A program made the translations under genes and the position numbers. 64,000 bases of DNA. It comes from Onchocerca volvulus. Lineage: Eukaryota > Nematoda > Chromadorea > Rhabditida > Onchocercidae. The stretch lies in the NCBI GenBank assembly GCA_000499405.2, contig HG738137.1, positions 434,001-498,000 on the forward strand, read 5' to 3'. Positions 36,803 to 49,300 of the stretch are shown in pieces. Position 1 is the stretch's first letter, and the number at the start of each line of letters is the position of its first letter. The notes beneath the pieces were generated by a model. That model saw nothing but the letters and a program-made list of their open reading frames with translations, was not told the origin of the DNA and did not search any database.

Positions 36803-39600
36803 TTACACTTGTCTCATTTAAGACGAGAGTGATGGACAAACAAATAAGAAGACAGGCAGACAAAGAAACAACATCGATTGGAATTTGGGCGCAAATGTCC
36901 GCCTCTTAAAAAAAATTTTAGAGAAAAAAAGATAAAAAGAAATCGGAATCCCCTTCCCTCCCAAAGATTTTATCTGTTAGTTGATCTCATTGTTTACTTG
37001 TCTTTGCGCCTAATTTAATACGTATTTGCATGGTTCTTCACTAACACTTTATTTGTATTTCATTATAAATTTTATATTCTTGTTTATTGAAAAATTTCAT
37101 TTGATTAATAGAAAAGCAAGTCAGTAACGAGGTCTAACTGGCTTTAAATCAAAGTGTGATGACGATATATGATTTGACTGAATCCAAACAAATCATATTT
37201 GTTCAAATTTTTTTATCCAAACAGATATATTCGCTTAGTTTAATCTTATAATTTAAACAAGTCATATTTAACATAATTTTAGGAAGGATATTAAACATTT
37301 TACAGTGATAGGAATCGGAACTTTCGCTCCCAACCTTCATTTGAGTGATTATATAATCGGTGATCCTCTGCTATAATGTCCAGAAAGGCGATGGAAAACC
37401 GAGTTTTTTTAAGAAATGAAAAAACCTGCATTTGAACAGTTACCGACATACTTAAATTCAACAGATCCGAAGACAAAATTGAATATGAGTGTTCATTATG
37501 AGTTGCTGAAATGTGTGCATGTGTATATTATATATGGAAAAGGAAAATATTTTATTAGAAGAGGCCAACTAAAATTAGAATATATCACTGATTAGAAACA
37601 CCAGAACATAAAAAAAGTAGATATGAAATTATTTTCAAAAAATATAAAATGAAATCAATAATTGATGAAAAAGCAATCAAAATTTTTGTAATGACTTTGT
37701 CTAATACAAATAATATCGCTAAATCATTATTCAAACACTGGATAATGAAGTGAATTAATTCCAATACAGGGTAATGACACCGATCAGACGACGACAATGA
37801 TTTACTGATTAACAAATAGATAATAAACCTATAACATATGACTGAGTGAGTCTCATTAAAACTTACATATCCAGTGTTTATTTTCTTGAAATTAATTAGA
37901 GTGAAAATAACTAAACTACGGATAATTCAAGATTTTATCCAGCTTAAAATAACCTATAGTAAGAGAGTGATAAATTAAAATGAAAAAATGATATGATATG
38001 ATGATAACTGAATATCACATTCATATCATTCATGTATGATAATACCATTAAGGCTTATTCAATGTTCCTTATTGCGTTTCGGATTGTTCACTGCAACGTA
38101 GTGAAAAAGAATGATAAGGGCAAAAATAGAAATACCAACCAAGTTCGAAAATACTCCCAATTGTACGTCTGTTATCATCGTACTTACTATTTTTTATCCT
38201 GAAATACTAAGAATAGAACTCAATTAAGTCTATTATCTAGCACCTAATAAAATTTGATTTTAAGAAATACAGTCATCTTGCAACCCTAACGTTTCCGAAA
38301 ATCCACGAACAGACAAAAACACATTTCACTCAATTATTCTTGCTCTGTTTCCTTTGCATGCATTACAAATAAGTAATAATTCTTTACAAACCTGACTTGT
38401 CAGGACGTTCTTAGACAATAACTGATAGCCGATACAGCACTTTTCCACCAAATTTGCTTCTGAATTTACTGAAAAAACAACTAGACATAAAATTAATTAA
38501 GAAACAAAGAAAATTTATTGTGAATCAGAATATATTTCATATGCGAGTCATATATAAAAATGAAGATGTAATGTAAAATAATGTAAAAAAATGAATTTTA
38601 TTGCAGCCTCAGTCGTAAGTCTCAATAAAACACGTGGAAATTGTTCAAACAACATCTATCAGCGTTTGATCCATATTTCTTCAACAGTTTCAGTTATAAA
38701 ATGATCTTCTGAACTACACAAGCGATGCTAAATTAGTCGGCATGCATTTCACTGTGTAATTCAATATGCGACACAATGCTGCATTTTTTTGATGGCTATC
38801 TGAACGAATTTTATTATGTCAGCAGTTTCTAAATTTCTAATATCTTCTCGGCATCTGCATGCTTGCTATAAGTGCTACCAAAAGAATAAAATGAACAATG
38901 TTTTGCACAAATCCGGAATTCCGAATATCATAAGTACACTTACTAATTTCTTTTTTTAACCATCATCACCTAGACACTTGCTTCACCTATCGATACATTG
39001 TATTTTTCAGTTTTTCCGCCATTCCTGATCGTAAATTCTTTACCAAATTCTAATATATTCTCACTTAAGTATTTGCAAATTTATTCAATTTTTGTTCACA
39101 AATTATTTGTCAAATTTTGGCAATCCTTATTTTTGATTCGTGACCCAATTATTCTCAAAATCCAATCAACACTCCAAATCTCATCGATAGTGATCTATTC
39201 TTCAAATTCGCAAATTTTTATTTCTACAAATGACGCACAAAACTTAAATACTGACAACAAAACCACCCAATCCCGAACCATGAATTAAATCGAACTCCCA
39301 GCAATATGAAGAAATCGACTGCATCTCTTTTTCATGCCCGATTCAAGAAGTTTTCACAGCGAGGGTCGTGAAATCTTATGTGAACAATCGATAAATGCAT
39401 CCGTAAAATATAGGGATTCGGTGAGTGGGAGGGAGGTTTTTTCCTCGAAGTGCTCCAGAATTTCGTTCTTCCGGATTTGGGTTTGATTTCATTATCTCGA
39501 TGAGACTTAGAAGGTCATCATGAGGGAATGTGCTGGGATGGTTTGCGGTATAACGTTATTTTGATTTTTATGGTATCTGTCGAATTCATTCATTATTTTT
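36803..39600. other. intergenic, no gene seen
   Basis: Between the LDLa gene and the RBBP6 gene. Open frames are short and AT-driven (for example a Phe/Ile-rich one at 38998-39288). The part just before 39610 should hold the RBBP6 promoter or trans-splice site; no clear motif was noted. Confidence 0.45.
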
Positions 39601-39609
39601 GAGTTATCA

Positions 39610-40399
39610 ATGTCATCGATACACTACAAATTCAAAGCAACACTCGAATACAAAACATTGGTATTTGATGGTCTGCATATATCTGTCACTGATCTCAAGA
39701 AGGAAATATGTGAAAAGGAAAATATTAAGGTACGAAATTCGCTGTCATTTGCTCACTAACTTTGTAGCACATTTTAAAGTTTATCAAAAAACAATCCCAT
39801 AAATATATGTGAAGGTTTTCTCAATATTGAATACATAAGTTTGATTTTTTAACTGGGTTATTAAAAAAGTAATTGTTAAATGCTGACAAGTTCATTATGA
39901 TCGAGGAGGGTTAGAAATATGTTCTTATAAAAAATCCCAAACATTGCAACTGTAATAAGGATTACGAGGCTAATAAAACTTTGTAATAAAGTATATTGTC
40001 TATAGGCGGTTTGACCGTCAACAGTCGGATAATGTGAAACCAATGATTCTGATAAGCCTTTTCGGAAAATGCCATAAAATATTATAAACTGTCTTTTAAA
40101 TCGTGATAGGGAAGCATGCATTATTGCCAAAATGATTTTTGCGCTCTTGTGTATTGCTAAACAATAAATAATTAGAGAGATCGAATTCGCAAGAATATTT
40201 TTGCGAAGAGTTTTTTGGAAATACTTCAGTAGATATGTTTCGTAAATAAAGTCAATTTTTAGGCAGAGTCCTTTGATTTAGTGTTAACAAATGCCCACAC
40301 AAAGCGTCAGTATACTCGTGACGAGTTAATTCCGCGAAATTCATCAGTAATCGTTCAGCGAATACCACGTGATAATGCTGCGAAATTGCCTAAAGTGCA
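39610..40399 (+). other. DWNN domain coding segment
   Basis: Exons 1 and 2 encode the ubiquitin-like DWNN domain at the extreme N-terminus: MSSIHYKFK, FDGLHISVTDLKKEI and LIPRNSSVIVQRIPR all match the family. In the family this domain is always N-terminal, so the ATG at 39610 is well supported. Confidence 0.9.
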
Positions 40400-43300
40400 G
40401 TAAGTTTATTATTTAACTCTAACTTTCTAAAAATGTTTTGTCACATGTCCTTTGATTTTTTTTTTGATTACATTCCTTTGTCAAAACTTTGATAGCTCAA
40501 AATTTTTTTTCAGAGATACCATAAACTCAGGAATTGTGACCAAGCCTACTCCGGCCGAAGCTCCTGTTGTTGGACATATTGATTCAGTAAGCGCAATCTG
40601 TTGTGTTTTTATTTTCGAATAATGTCAAATTAAAAATTTTTGAATTTGTTAAGGCTTTCCAGATTTTTGCCGTATTGCATTAATGTAACCTTTTTCAGGA
40701 AGAATTCGACAAAATGACGGAAGAAGAGCGCTTGGCACACGTTAAAGAAGTGTCTACTTATAAATATTTACCTTCAAAGTATGTAATTCAGCTGTCCGTA
40801 TCATCTCTAACTAGCATATAATTTCATTTTTCAGTTATAACTTGACGAAAAACTGTTGGAGTTGAAATCTTACTTTTACATTCAAAATCTCTGATATATG
40901 CTTTAGAATTTCCAGAATTGTTTTTTTAATTTTCACAACAGCATGCACAACTTTCATCTGAGAAACTTAGAATGAAACTCTATAAGTCTATAAATGGTAT
41001 TAGACATCTCTAGAATGTTAACTTTATCATCGTGCAAAATATTTCTATTTATATACGATGATGAAATCTAACTAAATCTAAAGCATCTGAGAAATGAATA
41101 TGATGCGAAAAATATGAGAAAATATGCTTTTAGAAGACAGAAATATTATGTATCAAATGTTTTTATACTTTGTAATATTGTCGCACAATGTAAGCATATG
41201 AAAAAGCGAAAAAAAAAAAAAAAGAATTTCTTTCGGTTTTCAGTTTTCAAAAGAAAACGTCATCGATAATGTCTGGTCCGCCTCCACCAACATACGTATG
41301 CAATCGATGTTCACAATCAGGACACTGGTACAAAAATTGTCCCATGGTAACGGTCATTCTATATTTATACTTTTACGTTATATTATTTAATATACGCAGG
41401 AAAGATTTACTGTTTCACATGTACACATTTGTTCATTGATTTAAATGATATAATTTGATTATTTTTCCTGCATACGTTCATTTTTCTGGTACGGGTCTAT
41501 CATTTTTTAATTATTTTTTATTACATATTTTTCATAACTTAATTATTATCACTCTTCTAGGAGTTGATATTTTCTATGTCGAGTTTTCCGTCTTCATTCA
41601 TTTTCTTTGTAAATAACAATATAACTGTAACAGTACGTGTCGTTGAATGACACATTGGGATGGGAAAAGTTGGACGGAAGAGTCATTTCCGAGAGAGATT
41701 AAAGAAAAGTGAAGATTGAGAAAACAGATATCATTTTGAAGTGATCTAAAACTTTTGAGACATGAAATTTCGTTTAGTTATTCTAGGATTTGAATTTATA
41801 ATTCATATTTAAATAATCTCTCTCGATATGTTTGATTTTTTCGAGTAAGTTTTGTTCACCATCATAAAAGAGATAATTGTATTATATTCTTCGTTTATTT
41901 CCTTTTTTTCTTCATGAACTTCTGACATTTCTGACGAATCAAAAAAGGAAAGTTTATTTCACAATATAAAATGCAAGTGGAAGAATCTCTGATGATTTGG
42001 AATGGATAAAAGTTTATTTTTGCGGAAAAGAAACGCTGTGGAAGAAGCATCGAGAATGCAGTGATGTGCTAATCTTGAAAATAGTCTGTTGTAAGCTTAA
42101 CCGAAAATATGCTTTATTTGCACGATTGAAATCATTGACAGAGTGGGTTTTTTGGATGAGAGTGTTAATGAGGAAGAAAGCGGTCAAGAAAGGCTAGATA
42201 TCAAACGTACGGTATTATTAGGCTCGGGGATGATCGGCTTCATTTCTAACATGATTATTTTTGTTTCTGATTAGGTAGGAAAATTATGGTATTCTCATAG
42301 CATGTCAGAAGATTTCAAAATGGGATTGATTTAATGAAATGTGCGAAATATGAGTAGATGATGTAGGCTTTTATTTTGATTATATTAAGTAGAGATCCAC
42401 CGATTATCATGATATGGCTCAATACATCAATGAAAAAAATATGCATGTCGTTTGTATATTTATAATTTCTTTCGTTTAACATTCTGTAAATCATTGCCAA
42501 ATGCATAAGTTGGATACTTTTGAAATGTATGTGCGTTATCACTTTTTATGCAATAACATTCTTTTCTTTGATTTCATGAACGTTTCGAATTTGAACATCA
42601 AGTTTAGCTTTTAGTTAAAAAGTGAGTTGAACGTTACTTTACATCGAGACGTATATGAAATAAAAGGATTTTGTGACGCATAAAATGATACCACACATTA
42701 AAAATATATAGTAACTAATATTTTATTTTACATTATTACTCCACCGACGTGTTAACTATTATGTGTTGGATGGTTGCTACATCTCGTAATAAATCCGATC
42801 TTTGTTCGTTAGTCATAATAAAATAAAAGATATAATTTCCTATATTAGGATGCAGTTGCAATGAAATACGGAAACAATCCGGAATTAATGGAAAAGTTGA
42901 ATTGGGATTTTGGGACAGGAATTTAGATAAATTCAAACTCAAATTTAGTACTTCATTTAAGAATTTAGATTTAATACTTTTCAGTAATTTTTTCAATGAA
43001 CTGAATCCAAAAACTTTCACCAGTAGGAATAATAGGATTTTTGAAATCATTATTTCAGTACCTCAGATTTCGACCTCCTTAAGTTACTGTTGGTTCTTTC
43101 AGATTATACATATGTTTCACCATTTCAGGTATTTCTAAATTTAGAGGTAAGTCATTTAACTCATTATTACAGAAATTTGTCTTGCATGTTAAATAAGTTT
43201 CTCCACACTTTTTTTAGTTGAATACACGTCGCACGACTGGTATAACCATGGATGAGTTGATGGAAACAACATCAGATGATCCATTGGCAATGTTGCATCC

Positions 43301-46300
43301 ATCCGGGAAGTATGTTGTGCCAATTATGCATTGGAAAGCACGCCAGAAAAAACCCGAAATCGCTAAATCGGAACCCGAAATACGGTATATTTTGATTTGG
43401 ATTTAACTGAATTGCATATTAAATCATCATGCATGATTTTATTAGGATAGAATCCATCTAGGACAGAATTCTCTATTTTTCTTTTTGGATTTTAAAAGAT
43501 ATATTACTCATTTCCTATCGATTATCATTCGATGAGGAGAATGAAATTTTAGATATCAGTTCTTATTTTTGGTTTTAATATTGTTTGGTATACTTCTAAT
43601 TCTTTTATATCCATCATGATAGGTAGAATGCTTAATGTAATAACCATAACCATCACCCAAAAAGATGGAAGCTTTATAAGCCAGTTAAGCATTCATCTCA
43701 TTACAACTTGATCAGTTTTATGGAATTAGAAATCTCAACCTGTTCTTTCGATTTGGATTTTTTTCTTTTGAATCGCTTGATAACAAAAACAGATTATCAT
43801 TTTTTTCTTTTATTCTCGGTTTTCAAAAATGGATTTTGATAATAAGGTCTTTTTAATATGCTATGGAAAATCGAATATCATGTGTAACTAAATTGAATAT
43901 GAATTAGTCCACATTCTTCAAATAATTTCAGTTCCTTTAAAAAATTTCAGCGAAATACCGCCGGAACTAAAATGTCCGATATGTTCACAACTTTTGCGTG
44001 ATGCTGTCTTAACAACTTGCTGCGGTGATAGTTTTTGTGCGGATTGCTTGCAGCAACGTTTACTTGAAACACCGAACGCAAAATGTCCTGGTGCAAATTG
44101 CTTTCAAACTGCTGTATCTGCCGATAAACTGGTTCCAAATTTAAAGGTTTAAATTGGATTGAATTAAATTTTCAGATTTTTACAATTGCTTAGAATGTGA
44201 GGATAGAAGTGGATTCAACTGCATTATCATTACGACATATGTTATTGATCCAAATTGAACACTGTTTCAAAATTTCAGATGCGACAGGCTGTTGAAGCTT
44301 TCAAACATGGTGCAGTTCACAATACAGCATTTGAAAGCACAAGTAAGTAGTGTTTTCTTAAATAATTTAATTTGAATGTTATAATGGTTTATTGAAAAAA
44401 TAAATTTAGATAATTCACCACGAAATGACGAACAGCCAGTTCAGTCGGTTTCACGTGTACGAATTGGCTTGAGTGGTCGTCCGCAGCAAGTTCAACCTGC
44501 AGTTATCATCCAACAGCAACAGCAACAACAACAACAGCAGCAACAGCAACAACAACAGCAACCGCAGCAAGAGGCAATGGCTACTCCTCCACCACAATCA
44601 CAGGTTTACTCATACAATATGTTGTGAAATTAAAATTTCCTAAGTGAAAAAGGAAGTAGATTCTTTGGATTTCCGGTAAATTATAATAGCATAATGACAT
44701 TTATTGGATTATTGCACACTTGCTCATGAAACAACCAGAATTGAACAACTTTTGTTTCATACATTTGGGGTTTTGGATTGAAATCTCTTGTGAACGTTAC
44801 TGTTAATCGTATACGTTATCCCTTCTGGAATGTTTAGTGCATTAATTGCTCGAAACGTGTTTTATGTTTTGGAATATTAGATTCTGTATGTAAATATTTA
44901 CCAATTTGCTTTATGGCAAATTCGAAATCAGAATGTTTCTCTCTTCAAAATTATTAAACAAGGTAAGTATCGTGATGTGTGATAAATATCGTGATGTATA
45001 CAATTATGCGTTCTACTTTACAGATTCAAACTTCATCATCAACGTACGTCATTCAACCCAGTACAAATATCGCAATCTCTACGGCTCTACAATCTCAAAT
45101 GGCCGTGAAACAGTTTCCTGCGAATACCGTTTTGCCGTCCTCAGGAATAGCATCAGTACAGAATCAACCAAAAGTTATTGCGCCACATGTTGCAGTTCCA
45201 AATATACAACAGTTAACTGTCGCTCCACCACCTCTTCCTTTGCCGGTAAATGTTCATCAGCCACCACCTGGTTATCCAACTATACTTCCACCAACGCAAC
45301 CAATGCTTGTTACTACTAGTTCATCAACAGAATCTGTCACATCAGGAGCACATACTGCCAGGTACTGCTTTATATTTTTTAAATCCGCAGTTTGAACTTG
45401 TACTAATTTTTTGAGATTTGTCCAAATTTTTGCACTAACCTTCAGAGTTTGCAAAGAATGCATTCGTACATGAATTATTTTCAGAAGTATAAGTGCCGCG
45501 CATATAACTGCACCTCCATTATTGCTTCCACCAGGTGTGCAGCCACCACCACCAGGTATATTTTTATAAAGTTATTTTTTTCATTCAGTAAATTAAGCAG
45601 TAAATTTGAATAGCAGGAAAATAAATGTCATCTTAAACGTTACGGATTTCCAGGATTATCAGCAGTTGTATATCCACGTGTTCCAGCCCCACCATCTATT
45701 AAAGATGCTTGGGATGAATATCTGGAACGGAAAGATAAGGTAATTATTTGTTTCGTTCATTGCCATTCTTCCCAAAAATTTTGATTTGTAGAAAATATCA
45801 ATTTCTTGTAAACTTATTAAGTTTTTCTTTTTTGCATAAAATTGTTTTCAAAAAGTTCATCTTCTTTCTTGTAAACTGCAGCTTTTGCAGGAAAGCCGCC
45901 AAAGAGCCGCTGCACCATCTTCACGTCGACATCGTCGTTCAACGCGTAGTACTTCATATTCAAGTAGTAGCACATCTTCCGAATCATCAAGTGAATCATC
46001 GCGATCTCGATCGAGATCGTCTTCTCGGGGTCGAAATCGATCACGTCGCGATAAAAGACGTAATGATAGTCGCGAAAAGCATTCAAGAAGAAGGGAGTAA
46101 GTTTTTTCTTTTCTTTAAAGAGAAAGTTTTCTTAATTTTTTAATTGCTGGATAAATGTTCTTAGCAAATTTTAAATTTTAACTGCTGAGGAACTTTTATG
46201 TTGTCGGTAATTAGATAAAGCATGATTAAATGTCAATTATTTCAGCTCGCGATCACCATTTCGCAGTTCGTATGCAAGTACACGTTATCATCGCGATACT

Positions 46301-49300
46301 CTAGCGTCATCTTTTAATCTTTATCAACATGCATCAGGTGCTGCTGCCATTGGTTTACCAGGAGCATCTCTTATTCATCATCGTATTCCACCCCTTCTGA
46401 ATAATTACTGCTCATCTCAATATACGCCTAATCAAACAAGTCAGATGACGGGTTACAATTCATTTAGTAATGGACCAGTTCCGAGTTATCGGTCATCGAG
46501 AGCATATTTGGAAGAACGGAGTAGAAAACATTCACCGAGGTATAGTTGAATTTTGAAATTTCTCGAGTATTTTTCTGGTATATTTCCCATTCATTCACAT
46601 ATTTTATTTCAAACTGTATGCAAAAGAAAAAAAAATGCGCTTCTTTTTTAGGCAAGTGCAAAATCGGCGAAGGAATGAGAGTAGAGAACGAGAAAACGAC
46701 CGAAAAGAGCGAACCGAGGAACGAAGACGAGGAAGAGATGGTGATGAAAGGACACGTCGAGAAGAACGTGAACGGCGGCCTAAGGAAGATAGTGACAGAG
46801 AAGAAAGACGACAAAAGGTTTGTCATTGATCCCTTGAAACGTTTCTGAATATTAGTTTATGAAAAATGTGAATTCAAAATTCTGTATTATTTATTTATTT
46901 GTTTATTTATTTATTTTTTTTTCAGAAAGATAAATACAAGCGTCGTCAAGAAAAAGAATCGAAAGAAATAGGAAATACAGCGGAAGGAAAACAAGAAAAT
47001 ACATCCAGAGTAGAAGAGGAAAAAAATATCGGTGCCGTTGATTTAAAAGAAATAATCGTAAATGAAGAAGCTAAAGAGGAAACTGCTCCACAGATCGAAA
47101 ATAGAGGAACTGAAAATGATGCCGGAGATGCTAAAAACAGTATGGAAAAAGAAAATGATACAGTGGACGAAGCTTTACCGGATGGAGCAGTAGCTGAAAG
47201 TGGTGCTTCAGGTTTCCGGACTAACAATGATGATGGCTCGGGAGCAGAAGCTGAAAATGAAAATGAAGGATTGGATGACGAAAAAGTAGTTGGTAATATT
47301 AGCACCGAAGTGGTGGCAGAAGAGAAGGACCGAAGTGAGAAGAAAAAGCATAGGAAAAGGAAGAGGAAACATCGACGGCACGAAGAAGATAAACCGGAAG
47401 AAGATGAAACTGGACGTAAAAAGCATAAAAAACATAAACGTAGTAAAGAAGAGAAAGAACAACGAAAGCAAGAAAAGGAAAAACGACGTGAAGAGCGTCG
47501 AAAACGACGACAAGAAAAAGAAGCTAGCCGAGTGGATATTGTCGAAAGTGTAGAGAATAAAGAGAGTGAATATGAAATGAGCAGCATTATTAGTGGAATG
47601 TTTGATAATGATAATGAAAATCAGATGACTATTGAGGGTAAAGTAACAGTGCACGAAGTGAAAAAGGATGCTGTATCAAAGTCCGTAGAATTGACAAGTT
47701 CCGGAATGCCGGGGCAGAAATCTGAAGAGAAGGTATTGAAGGAAAGTAAACTAAAAGAAACTCAAGAAGGCTGTGGAAACGAGAAAAAAAGTGATAAAAA
47801 AGAGGGACGAAGTGGTAATAGTTCAAGTCTTCCGAAGAATAATGAACGAAAAAATACGAGAGAGCGTCCCAAGCACGAGAGAGATAAGAGACACAAACGT
47901 GAGTCAAGTCGTAAACGGGATGGATCGAAAGATGATTCACGAATTACTAGGAAAAAGAATGATGGAAAGGAGTCCAAAAGGAATGAGGAAAAAGATTCAA
48001 GAAAAGAAGGTGGCAAATTTCGGAAAAGTGACAGGAAAGATGAGAAGATAGACAGTAGAAGGTAGGAATATTAATACATTTTTGGTTTAGCTCTCAAAGA
48101 AATATATTAATATTACGTTTTTATTGTAGACTAGCTGGACCCGGCCACGTTCGCCGATCCAGCTAGATTATGGGGACCGGCCACGCTTTGCGTGTCCGGC
48201 TCCAGCTAATCTATACAAATAGAAATGTCCATGTTGTTTTTTCAAAGTTTTAAATCTCCAAAAATTCTTAAACACACGTCATCTATATTAATACAAAATC
48301 TTAAAAATCGTATTGCTTTGAAATTTTGACACAGCGTTGCATTCGAATACGCGCATGTTTTTATACACGCTTTGCTGTAGCTGAGTCTGGTTAAGTGGAA
48401 AAAAAGAAAAGAGAAAGCGCATGTTTGGGGAAAAAAACTGATACTTTATAATTTGTAGTTTGGTTGGATTGGAGACTGATTCTTGCTATTGTGATTAGAC
48501 TAGATCAGCAGTAAATGTGAATAGGTTTTTTGTGTTTTGTATGGCAGAGATGAATGCTGTTGAGAAAGGTTTTATTGATTGATGAAGAGTGTTTCTTCGT
48601 AACAAACAATTATCAGAGAACATCCAGGCAAATTAATCACTGGGTTATTCTTTTCTTTGTCGATAATAGGGAAGAATACTATTCAAGTGAATATTCGCAT
48701 TATTGCTACTGTTGTGTTGCTTTGAACTGTCGAACTGGAGCCTTGGAACTCCGAATTGTTGCTGTTGGTACTCGATCTTTGTCCTTTATCTGTGAACTGG
48801 AGCATTTTGGTGGTAAACGTGTTTTTCGTCCCTTTGAAATTATATTGCGCACTTGACCTTCAGTATTTCTTGTTTTACAATTATTGTCATGGCGTTATTT
48901 GACAATTAATATCAATTATATTAAATTATAAGTCACCAGTACTTCTGACGGATTTGAATATTAAATATATGGAAAAATGAAGAAAGATATAAATTAATGT
49001 TTTAACATTAAATTTACATCAAATTAAGTTAAATCAAAATTAAGTCGGAGAAGATTAACTGACCAAAAAGCTTGATCCTAAGAAATATTTAGAATTAATG
49101 TGATAAAATTTCTTTAGGTTAAATTGATGCCTTCTTTCAAACAAATTAAGCTAATTTTTATTAAAGAAAAGGAATTTCAAATTCAAAATTTAACAGATAT
49201 TTAAATTTTTTTTTTTTCTCAAATTCGTTACGAAAAAATGCAAAAATTTTTATATTCTTGTGTCTTAAAAAACACTTTTTTCCTTCTTTTCTTGGATAAA

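Noticed and set aside
46946..48016. Long Ser/Phe/Leu-rich ORFs antisense to RBBP6 exon 16
   Set aside because: They mirror Lys/Glu/Arg codons of the sense exon, which rarely give stops on the opposite strand; composition shadow of a real exon.
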